DNA from: Flavobacteriaceae bacterium
Lineage (GTDB): Bacteria; Bacteroidota; Bacteroidia; Flavobacteriales; Flavobacteriaceae
DNA length: 12,683 bases
Assembly (NCBI GenBank): GCA_019752245.1
Contig: JAIEMH010000232.1
Span: 1 to 12,683 of the forward strand
Direction: 5' to 3'
The position numbers were made by a program, and so were the translations under genes. Positions 1-6,277 of this stretch are shown here, piece after piece; positions within the stretch are counted from its first letter, which is position 1; each line of letters opens with the position of its first letter. The notes beneath the pieces were generated by a model that did not search any database, was not told the DNA's origin, and worked only from the letters and a program-made list of their open reading frames with translations.

Positions 1-608
1 ATGCCTTCTTTTTTTCCGTTCTTAAAAACGCCTTTTGCCATGACAACATTTCCAGAACTTTTAAAAATTGCTAATCCATCGAATTCGCCGTTTTTATAAT
101 TACTTTCTTCTAAAACAATTCCGTTTTCGGCATAATTTTTATAAACACCATTCTTTTTTCCTAGTTTGTAAGTTGCTTCTTCGGCAATTTTCCCACTTAA
201 ATAATACACTGTTCGAATGCCTTCTAGTTTTCCGTTTATATAATTTTCGGTTGTCATAATTTGTGGTGAATCTTCATGATAGTATTTCCATTCACCAACA
301 TACAACTTATTGACTACTTTACCTTCACTAACTTTATTTCCTTTTTGATTAAAAAAAATAGTATAACACGAATTGTCTTTATCATTAAATTCTCTAGTTG
401 CAATAACGGTTCCGGCTGCTGTATCGTCAAAAAACTTAAAAATCCCAGTTTCTTTTCCGTGATTAAATATTCCTTCATAACGTGGTCTTTTAGAAACTTC
501 ATAAGTACCTTTCCAAAGTCCGTTTTTTTTACCTTTATCATCAAGTTTATTAATTTCTTGTGCAAAAAAAGAGGTTGTGAAAAATAATATAACAACTAAA
601 TATTTCAT
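1..608 (-). CDS. Secreted MORN/YwqK-type repeat protein (C-terminus cut by window edge)
   Basis: Reading the minus strand from ATG at 608 gives 202 codons with no stop before the window edge, so the 3' end is missing. Residues 1-16 (MKYLVVILFFTTSFFA, then QE) look like a signal peptide, so the protein is probably exported; there is no lipobox cysteine. The rest is built from degenerate repeats of about 20-23 residues with a Y-x-x-G-K-x-x-G-x-x-x-x-Y core, at about 22-37, 44-60, 94-110, 120-137, 143-162, 166-183 and 190-202. This is the MORN_2 / YwqK pattern, often annotated as 'toxin-antitoxin system YwqK family antitoxin'. That name is inherited: no toxin partner is visible here, and in Bacteroidota such proteins are common exported proteins of unknown function. 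The start is supported by the signal peptide and a promoter-like element about 50 bases upstream. The family call is fairly secure; the function is unknown. Confidence 0.8.
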   Translation of the reverse strand, partial: MKYLVVILFFTTSFFAQEINKLDDKGKKNGLWKGTYEVSKRPRYEGIFNHGKETGIFKFFDDTAAGTVIATREFNDKDNSCYTIFFNQKGNKVSEGKVVNKLYVGEWKYYHEDSPQIMTTENYINGKLEGIRTVYYLSGKIAEEATYKLGKKNGVYKNYAENGIVLEESNYKNGEFDGLAIFKSSGNVVMAKGVFKNGKKEG

Positions 609-659
609 TGTAGGTGATTTTAATGTAAGTATAACTTAAATTTCGAAAAATTATTATGA

Positions 660-691
660 CAAAAATAGCTCCAAAAAAAGTTGTAATGCAA
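660..691 (-). promoter_or_regulatory. Candidate promoter for the YwqK-like gene
   Basis: On the minus strand a TTG (691-689) is followed after 21 bases by TATTTTTG (667-660). This fits the Bacteroidota consensus TTG-N17-23-TAnnTTTG. The box ends about 50 bases before the ATG at 608. It lies back to back with a plus-strand promoter for the FAS1 gene. Confidence 0.5.
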
Positions 692-699
692 ATTAATAT

Positions 700-728
700 T
701 TGATAATTGGATAATTTGTATATTTTTG
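700..728 (+). promoter_or_regulatory. Candidate promoter for the first FAS1 lipoprotein gene
   Basis: TTG at 700-702, an 18-base spacer and TATTTTTG at 721-728 match TTG-N17-23-TAnnTTTG. The box ends 47 bases before the ATG at 776, leaving a leader of roughly 40 bases that ends in TAAACAAAAAT just before the start codon. Confidence 0.55.
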
Positions 729-775
729 TTGTTGAATTTTAACTATTTAGAACCCTAACACTAAACAAAAATACC

Positions 776-1744
776 ATGAAACATTTTTCATTTTTGAAAA
801 AATCTATTGTATTAGTAACCTTCTTTTTTGTTGCTAGTTCAATTGTAAGCTGCTCATCTGAAGACAATATTAATGCAAAAAAATCTTCTATAACTGAGAT
901 AGTTCAATCGCAATCTAACCTAACTACATTGGGTATTGCACTTCAAAGAACAGACTTGCTAACTACTTTAAATAACGAAGGAACTTTTACCCTATTTGCT
1001 CCAACAAATGCAGCTTTTGATAATTTTTTAACCCTAAATGGATTTACAGACATTAATGCCGTTCCTGTTGCGACATTGAAGGAAATATTATTGAACCATG
1101 TAATTGGCGATGTGAAAACTGTTTTAGACTTACCACCAAGCGGTTATATTAAAACTCTTGCCAAAGGAAATGCTGCTGCAACAAATACACTAAGTTTATA
1201 TGTAAACAAGTCTAACGGAATTGTTTTAAATGGAGTTTCTGAAGTTATATCAGAAAATGCATTGGCACGAAACGGAATTGTTCATATTGTTGACGGTGTT
1301 ATTGGATTGCCAACTGTTTTTGATCATTTAAATTCTAATCCAAATTTCACTTCATTGATTGGAGTTCTTACTGGTACAGGACAACCAAATTTTGCTGCAA
1401 CTTTTTCAGGAACTGGTCCGTTTACAGTTTTTGCTCCTGTAAATGCAGCCTTTACATCCTTAAACACAGAGTTGGCTCCGAGTGGAGTTGCTGGCGTTTC
1501 TGCTGCAAACATGACAAAAATATTACAATACCATGTAGTTTCAAACAACATTCTATCTTCTCAATTAATCGAAGGTCAAGTACTTACTACTTTACAAGCA
1601 CCTCAAACATTTTCTGTATTGTTAAGTGCAGGACCAAGATTGAAAGATGTAAATAATAGAAACTCTAACATTATTGTTACCGATATCCAATGTTCAAATG
1701 GTGTGATTCATGCTTTAAGCAAAGTGATGCTACCAACATTGTAG
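776..1744 (+). CDS. Fasciclin (FAS1) domain lipoprotein, first of a tandem pair
   Basis: The protein has 322 residues. Residues 1-25 are a lipoprotein signal peptide and IVSC (23-26) is the lipobox, so Cys26 would be lipidated. SSEDN follows the cysteine; Flavobacteriia use a short Ser/acidic stretch here as a surface-export signal, so an outer-surface location is inferred. Two FAS1 domains follow. Domain 1 spans about 37-178, with H1 motif TLFAPTNAAF (72-81) and H2 motif NGIVHIVDGVI (166-176). Domain 2 spans about 183-322, with H1 FTVFAPVNAAF (216-226) and H2 NGVIHALSKVM (308-318). FAS1 domains are extracellular adhesion or ligand-binding modules; the ligand here is unknown. A promoter-like element lies upstream and a hairpin terminator directly downstream, so it is probably transcribed alone. 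The next gene is a close paralogue. The start is fixed by the signal peptide; no Shine-Dalgarno sequence is present, as is usual in this phylum. Confidence 0.92.
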   Translation: MKHFSFLKKSIVLVTFFFVASSIVSCSSEDNINAKKSSITEIVQSQSNLTTLGIALQRTDLLTTLNNEGTFTLFAPTNAAFDNFLTLNGFTDINAVPVATLKEILLNHVIGDVKTVLDLPPSGYIKTLAKGNAAATNTLSLYVNKSNGIVLNGVSEVISENALARNGIVHIVDGVIGLPTVFDHLNSNPNFTSLIGVLTGTGQPNFAATFSGTGPFTVFAPVNAAFTSLNTELAPSGVAGVSAANMTKILQYHVVSNNILSSQLIEGQVLTTLQAPQTFSVLLSAGPRLKDVNNRNSNIIVTDIQCSNGVIHALSKVMLPTL

Positions 1745-1764
1745 TTTTATAAAAAAATATATCT

Positions 1765-1802
1765 AAAAAGAGCTGTAAATTAAATTTTACAGCTCTTTTT
1801 TT
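1765..1802 (+). terminator. Rho-independent terminator of the first FAS1 gene
   Basis: A perfect 15-bp stem (1765-1779 with 1786-1800) has a 6-base loop and runs into a T-rich tract. It starts 20 bases after the stop codon. The A-tract on the 5' arm means it could also work in reverse, but no converging gene needs it. Confidence 0.88.
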
Positions 1803-1863
1803 AATTTTAATCGAAACTATTCAGAAAGAAAAAAACTACAAATTAAAATATAAATTTATAGTA

Positions 1864-2034
1864 TTTGTTTAACTACCATAATTAGAATTAAAACAAAAAG
1901 CATCGATTTTTACTAAAAAAAATAGTTCATTGATTTTTAAATAGTTAAACAAAAAAGTTAAAAATTTTTAAAGAACTATTTTTTTGTTTAAGTATTTTGT
2001 TATTTAGCTAAACAAAATAACTTTAAACAAAAAT
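1864..2034. promoter_or_regulatory. AT-rich leader of the second FAS1 gene with clustered TTTGTTTA boxes and inverted repeats
   Basis: This covers most of the 294-base gap between the FAS1 genes. TTTGTTTA or its complement occurs five times: 1864-1871 (+), 1946-1953 (-), 1983-1990 (+), 2009-2016 (-) and 2024-2031 (-). Perfect inverted repeats are present: 12 bp at 1864-1875 / 1942-1953, 13 bp at 1916-1928 / 1973-1985 and 9 bp at 1993-2001 / 2011-2019. The first two pairs interleave, so both cannot form one simple hairpin at once. The third lies 20 bases before the ATG. No strict TAnnTTTG box is seen; TATTTTG at 1993-1999 is one base short. The promoter is therefore unplaced. Regulatory function is inferred from clustering in very AT-rich DNA. 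Confidence 0.4.
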
Positions 2035-2038
2035 TATT

Positions 2039-3040
2039 ATGAAAACAAACAAATTGATTATTTGTGCTTTTTTAGCATTTTTTGGATTAACAATTTCATC
2101 GTGTAGTAATGATGATAACCCACAACCAACAACCGATAATACTATAACGGGTATTGCTTCAAGAACAAGTGATTTATCTATTTTAGTTCAAGCTTTGACC
2201 AAAGCAGATTTAGCAACTACACTTCAAGGAACCGGACCATTTACTGTATTTGCTCCAACTAACACAGCCTTTACCAACTTTTTAACTGCAAATGGTTATG
2301 CCAATTTAGATGCTGTACCAGTTGCAGCATTGAAAGAGATATTACTTAATCATGTTATCAGCGGTAGTAAACAATCGTCGCAATTGCAAAATAATTCCTA
2401 TATTAAAACATTAGCAAAAGGAACTGCTTCGTCAAGCAATACATTGAGTATGTATGTAAATACTACTTCTGGTGTACGATTAAATGGCGTTTCGTCAGTT
2501 ATTACCACTTCACCAGGTGCAACATTTGATATTATTGCTTCAAATGGAGTTGTACATAAAGTGGATGCAGTTATTGGACTTCCAACGATTATAACTCATG
2601 CAGTTGCAAATCCGGCATTTTCAACTTTAGTAACCGTTGTAACAAGTACGGCTACAAACGGAAATGGATTTGGAGATCAAACTGCCGTGGCATCAGCATT
2701 GGCTAATGCTACAACAAAAACTGTTTTTGCTCCAACAAATGCTGCATTTACTGCTGCTACAACCGGTTCAGGTTTTGCAGTAGGCGCAACACCAGCTCAA
2801 GTGTCTAAAGTATTACAATACCATGTAACTACTGCAGGAAATGTTTTAGCTGGTTCATTAACTAATGGTCAAATTGTACCAACTATTACTAATCCTGTTC
2901 AAAATCTTACGATAGATTTAACTTCAGGTGCAAAAATTTCAGATACTTCTACAACAAAAGCAAACATTATAGTAACCGATGTACAGTGTTCAAATGGTGT
3001 AATTCATGCTGTTGATAAAGTATTACAGCCAACACTTTAA
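2039..3040 (+). CDS. Fasciclin (FAS1) domain lipoprotein, second of a tandem pair
   Basis: The protein has 333 residues. A signal peptide is followed by lipobox ISSC (19-22), then SNDDN, a Ser/acidic stretch that fits surface export of Flavobacteriia lipoproteins. Two FAS1 domains are visible. Domain 1 has H1 FTVFAPTNTAF (68-78) and H2 NGVVHKVDAVI (169-179). Domain 2 has H1 TVFAPTNAAF (228-237) and H2 NGVIHAVDKVL (319-329). It shares long blocks with the gene upstream, including LKEILLNHVI, YIKTLAKG, IIVTD-x-QCSNGVIHA and the C-terminal PTL, so the pair arose by tandem duplication. It differs by an extra glycine/threonine-rich insert at about 201-226 in domain 2. It is probably an adhesion or matrix-binding surface protein; the ligand is not predictable. 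The 11 bases TAAACAAAAAT precede the start codon in both paralogues. A strong terminator follows. Confidence 0.92.
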   Translation: MKTNKLIICAFLAFFGLTISSCSNDDNPQPTTDNTITGIASRTSDLSILVQALTKADLATTLQGTGPFTVFAPTNTAFTNFLTANGYANLDAVPVAALKEILLNHVISGSKQSSQLQNNSYIKTLAKGTASSSNTLSMYVNTTSGVRLNGVSSVITTSPGATFDIIASNGVVHKVDAVIGLPTIITHAVANPAFSTLVTVVTSTATNGNGFGDQTAVASALANATTKTVFAPTNAAFTAATTGSGFAVGATPAQVSKVLQYHVTTAGNVLAGSLTNGQIVPTITNPVQNLTIDLTSGAKISDTSTTKANIIVTDVQCSNGVIHAVDKVLQPTL

Positions 3041-3057
3041 TACTAAATTAAAACAAC

Positions 3058-3090
3058 AAATAGCCCAATCATGATAAGATTGGGCTATTT
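3058..3090. terminator. Bidirectional terminator between the second FAS1 gene and proC
   Basis: A perfect 13-bp stem (3058-3070 with 3078-3090) has a 7-base loop and contains a GC-rich core, AGCCCAATC. A T-rich tract follows on the plus strand, and the A-rich 5' flank gives a weaker T-rich tract on the minus strand. It starts 17 bases after the FAS1 stop and lies 32 bases past the proC stop, so it can end both converging transcripts. Confidence 0.88.
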
Positions 3091-3122
3091 TATTTAGTAA
3101 TTATATTAAGTTTTGGAGTTCT

Positions 3123-3923
3123 TTAAGAACCCAATTCTAGTGCTCTATTGTTGGCTGCTTTTACTGCTTTTATTATGGCGCCTTCTACCAAGTTTTCTTC
3201 AAATACTTTTAGAGCTTGTTCTGTTGTATCGCCTTTGGATGCGACTTTTTTTATCCATTCTTGATTGGACAATGCACTTGAATTTTGCAAATCTACTGAA
3301 CCCATAAAAGTTTGATTTACCAAAAGTTCGGCTTCCGATTGTGAGAAACCCAATTCAGACGCAGCTTTAATCATCGAATTCATAAAGTAAAAAACATACG
3401 CTGGACCACTTCCCGAAATGGCAGTTGCGGCATCAATTAGTTTTTCGTTTTCTACATATATAGATTTTCCAGTGGTATTTATAAGATTTTGAATGATAAA
3501 TAATTCTTTTCTATCTACCGCAGATGTAGCCGTAAAAACGGTCATTCCTTTGCCTATTTGAGTTGGAATATTGGGCATTGAGCGTACAATTTTGGCACAA
3601 CCCAATTTTTTTTCTATGGAAGCCAATGTAACGCCTGCCATAACCGAGAGTATCATTTGATTTTGATTTAAAAAAGGTTTAATACCTATTGCCAAAGCAT
3701 CAAAATCTTGAGGTTTTACAGCCAAAATTATAATATCAAATTGATTGATTTCATTTGTAGGAACCGAAACAAAATTATTTTTTGGAATTCCGTAATCATT
3801 TAAAATTGTGTTGGCATCACGCACCAAAGCATGAATATCATTGGCTTTAATAAACCTTGAACTTATAAAACTATTGGTATAGGTTTTACCCATATTACCA
3901 AAACCCATTATCATTACTTTCAT
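3123..3923 (-). CDS. proC: Pyrroline-5-carboxylate reductase
   Basis: The protein has 266 residues, the usual ProC length. It reduces 1-pyrroline-5-carboxylate to L-proline with NAD(P)H, the last step of proline synthesis, in the cytosol. The N-terminal Rossmann fold shows MGFGNMG (6-12) as the dinucleotide loop, then ILAVKPQ (66-72) and RSMPN (114-118). The C-terminal dimerisation and substrate domain carries the family signature SGSGPAYVF (160-168). The loop usually written SPGGTT reads ASKGDTTEQAL (208-218), so one glycine is replaced by Asp212; this is probably tolerated but worth noting. The start is fixed because the Rossmann strand begins at residue 2. It lies downstream of the yidC terminator and appears to be transcribed alone. 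No other proline gene is nearby. Confidence 0.95.
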   Translation of the reverse strand: MKVMIMGFGNMGKTYTNSFISSRFIKANDIHALVRDANTILNDYGIPKNNFVSVPTNEINQFDIIILAVKPQDFDALAIGIKPFLNQNQMILSVMAGVTLASIEKKLGCAKIVRSMPNIPTQIGKGMTVFTATSAVDRKELFIIQNLINTTGKSIYVENEKLIDAATAISGSGPAYVFYFMNSMIKAASELGFSQSEAELLVNQTFMGSVDLQNSSALSNQEWIKKVASKGDTTEQALKVFEENLVEGAIIKAVKAANNRALELGS

Positions 3924-3940
3924 AGTTGTGAGGTTTTATT

Positions 3941-3997
3941 TTATTTTATTTTTATTCCACTTTCAGCGTCATACTTATTACTTTCATCTTGGGACAT
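3941..3997 (-). CDS. Possible 18-residue leader ORF upstream of proC
   Basis: The ORF reads MSQDESNKYDAESGIKIK and stops 17 bases before the proC ATG. An AGGAG sequence (4007-4003) sits five bases before its ATG, a good Shine-Dalgarno spacing that is rare for genes in this window. It has no proline codons, so it is not a classic proline attenuator. It could be a leader peptide, the decayed 5' end of a lost gene, or chance. I recognise no family. Confidence 0.25.
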   Translation of the reverse strand: MSQDESNKYDAESGIKIK

Positions 3998-4067
3998 TCT
4001 ATCTCCTAACAATCTAATTGTATATACATCATGTAACTAACACTCGCAATTTACATATTCATTCTAT

Positions 4068-4113
4068 AAAAAAATGCTGTTTCAAAAGCATACAACTTTA
4101 TGAAACAGCATTT
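4068..4113 (-). terminator. Rho-independent terminator of yidC
   Basis: On the minus strand a perfect 13-bp stem (4113-4101 with 4084-4072) has a 16-base loop and is followed by a run of seven T that overlaps the stem end (complement of 4068-4074). It starts 17 bases after the yidC stop codon and closes the long minus-strand gene run. Confidence 0.85.
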
Positions 4114-4130
4114 AAATTAGTTGTGAAAAA

Positions 4131-6026
4131 TTATTTTTTTCCTTGTTTTTTTTGCTCTTCGGCTTGTTCCATTACTTCGCGTAATTTCTTTTGGAATTTA
4201 CCTTCTTTAACAGGTTTTGTTTTATTTTCTTGTATTTGAGCATGAATTTTATCGCTGTCGATAAAGTATTTCTTGATTACTAACATAATTCCAATTGTAA
4301 TTAAGTTGGACATAAAGTTATACAAACTCAATCCTGAACCATAAGTATTGAAGAAAATAAGCATCATTATTGGTGATATGTAAATCATCATTTTCATGAT
4401 TTTGGTCATATCGGGCATTCCTTCTTGTTGTGGCTGTGCCATTTGGTTGTCGCCAGAAGTCATTTTCATGTAAAAGAAAATCGCAATGGCTGCCAAAATT
4501 GGAAACAAACTAACGTGATCTCCATACAACGGAATGTTGAAAGGCAATTTTAAAATTTGGTCAAAAGAAGATAAATCGTCTGCCCAAAGGAAACTTTTTT
4601 GACGTAACTCAAATGCTGATGGGAAAAACTGAAACGATGCATACATAAACGGCAACTGTATTAATGCAGGAATACAACCAGCCATTGGATTTACTCCAGC
4701 TTTGTTGTACAACTTCATTGTTTCTTGTTGTTTTTTTACAGCGTCTTTTTTGTATTTTTCTCCTAATTCTGTTATTTCTGGACGTAGCACTTTCATCTTT
4801 GCTTGCGACAAGAACGATTTGAAAGTAATTGGCGACATCGCTAATTTTATCAAAATTGTAAAAATGATAATTGCAATTCCGTACGATAAAAACGAACCTA
4901 AAAATCCGAAAAGTGGTATGAAAATAAAACGGTTGATCCAGCCGAAAATTCCCCAACCTAATGGAACAATTTTTTCGATGTTTCTATTATACGTTTTTAA
5001 AACTTTATAATCTGTTGGTCCGAAATACCAATTCATTTTATAGTCTAACTCGCCATTCTTGAACGCTAATGGTAAAGTAGATTTGAATTGTTTTGTAAAT
5101 ACGGTATCTTTCTTCGCATCAATTACAAGTTTAGTAGAATGTACGCTTGCACCTTCAATTGGAGTACTTGAAAGTAAAATTGATGAGAAAAAGTGTTGCT
5201 TGTAAGCAATAAATGTTGCTTTTTCTAAATCTTTATCTTCTTGTGCACCTAAACCTGCATAGTCAATTTTTCCATCTTTATGTTCAAAATAGATTTCGGC
5301 ATAACGATCTTCGTAGGTAACACTTTTTTCGTTTCTGTACGTTTTTAAATTCCAGTCTAAATTGGCTGGTTTAGCTGTATTTAAAGCTTTACTTAATCCT
5401 TGCGAACGCACATCAAAATCTAACATGTATTTGTCAGGTTGTAAGGCATATTGGTATTCAAGAAACTCGTTTGGACCCGTTTTTAACTTCATAGAAAGTA
5501 CTTGATTTGCTCCTACTTTTGTTAAAGTTGGTTCAAAAAATAAGTCTTTAGTATTTAAAACTCGGTTGTCTGAAGTTTGTAAAGTAATATTTAAATTAGC
5601 ATTGTTGTTTTTTATCAACTCTACTAACTGACCTGAACCTTTTTTGAATTTTTCAAATTTCTTTAAAATTGCTTCCGAAATTGCTCCACCTTTATTGGCA
5701 ACAGTGATTTTTATTAAATCATTTTCGATTGTTGTAAAACCTTCTTTTGCTGTTGGCAATGTTGCAGAATAAGCAAAACTTCCTAAAGCGCCTTGTAGTT
5801 TTTGAAGTTTAACGGTATCGCTAACTGTAGTATCGACAATTGCTGCAGTTACTTCTTTAGCTGCTACTTGCTTAGCTTTTAATTGTTTGTCGATTTTTTC
5901 TTGTTTTGCTTTTTCGGCTAATTCTTTGGCTTCGTTTTGTCTTGTGTTGTACATCATCCACATGATGATGATGAATATTAAACCAAAACCAATTATTGAA
6001 TTCTTATCAAACTTCTTTTCTTCCAT
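4131..6026 (-). CDS. yidC: Membrane protein insertase YidC
   Basis: The protein has 631 residues, the long form usual in Bacteroidota (about 550 in E. coli). YidC inserts and folds inner-membrane proteins, alone or with SecYEG. An N-terminal membrane segment (about 11-26) is followed by a charged Lys/Glu/Gln linker (28-60) and the periplasmic P1 domain (about 75-340). The conserved insertase core then has membrane segments at about 368-397, 447-468, 505-522, 543-560 and 565-586. The core motif NP-x-x-G-C-x-P at 446-453 is present. The groove charge that is Arg366 in E. coli aligns with Lys394 (TILIKLAM), keeping the positive charge. The Lys/Gln-rich tail (591-631) is a likely ribosome-contacting extension. 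It follows pyrG on the same strand after a 251-base gap. The start is supported by the position of the first membrane segment. Confidence 0.96.
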   Translation of the reverse strand: MEEKKFDKNSIIGFGLIFIIIMWMMYNTRQNEAKELAEKAKQEKIDKQLKAKQVAAKEVTAAIVDTTVSDTVKLQKLQGALGSFAYSATLPTAKEGFTTIENDLIKITVANKGGAISEAILKKFEKFKKGSGQLVELIKNNNANLNITLQTSDNRVLNTKDLFFEPTLTKVGANQVLSMKLKTGPNEFLEYQYALQPDKYMLDFDVRSQGLSKALNTAKPANLDWNLKTYRNEKSVTYEDRYAEIYFEHKDGKIDYAGLGAQEDKDLEKATFIAYKQHFFSSILLSSTPIEGASVHSTKLVIDAKKDTVFTKQFKSTLPLAFKNGELDYKMNWYFGPTDYKVLKTYNRNIEKIVPLGWGIFGWINRFIFIPLFGFLGSFLSYGIAIIIFTILIKLAMSPITFKSFLSQAKMKVLRPEITELGEKYKKDAVKKQQETMKLYNKAGVNPMAGCIPALIQLPFMYASFQFFPSAFELRQKSFLWADDLSSFDQILKLPFNIPLYGDHVSLFPILAAIAIFFYMKMTSGDNQMAQPQQEGMPDMTKIMKMMIYISPIMMLIFFNTYGSGLSLYNFMSNLITIGIMLVIKKYFIDSDKIHAQIQENKTKPVKEGKFQKKLREVMEQAEEQKKQGKK

Positions 6027-6277
6027 GGTATGCTGTCCCGAAATTTTTGGGAGTTTATGTTAATTTATCTGTTAGTCGTTGTAATGACTTTTTTGTTTCA
6101 AAAATTATATTGTTTAGCACTATTGTGTCTATTCAATTCGTTTACTGTTTAGCCCTGATGCAAGGGAAAAACCTTTTTTTATTTTAAAAAAGTTTTGGAA
6201 AGGCAGCAGGAATAGGGTTTACTACAATTACTACTGATTCGCTCCAAATTAAAGATAACAAATTAGTCGCCTTACTA
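6027..6277 (-). other. pyrG-yidC spacer, non-coding
   Basis: No plausible gene is seen in these 251 bases. In the direction of transcription, A/T tracts at about 6166-6196 could form an imperfect hairpin (AAAACTTTTTT against AAAAAAGGTTTT) running into TTTTT, a weak terminator candidate after pyrG. TATAATTTTTG (about 6113-6103) resembles a -7 box but has one extra base. The imperfect inverted repeat TCCC...GGGA at 6036-6052 lies 9 bases before the yidC ATG. yidC may therefore have its own promoter, but I cannot place it firmly. Confidence 0.3.

Noticed and set aside
276..595. Open frames on both strands within the first 600 bases
   Set aside because: They lie antisense to or out of frame with the YwqK-like gene at 1-608, which has a signal peptide, a regular repeat pattern and a promoter.
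1..608. YwqK-like gene as part of a toxin-antitoxin pair
   Set aside because: The name is only an inherited family label; the protein is exported and no toxin-like gene is adjacent within the window.
3113..3307. 64-codon leucine-rich plus-strand frame
   Set aside because: It is antisense to the conserved C-terminal end of proC.
4018..4239. 73-codon plus-strand frame
   Set aside because: It overlaps the yidC terminator hairpin and the antisense of the yidC C-terminus.
5996..6187. 63-codon plus-strand frame across the pyrG-yidC spacer
   Set aside because: It begins antisense inside the yidC start, has no recognisable motif and no promoter; composition is that of a non-coding spacer.
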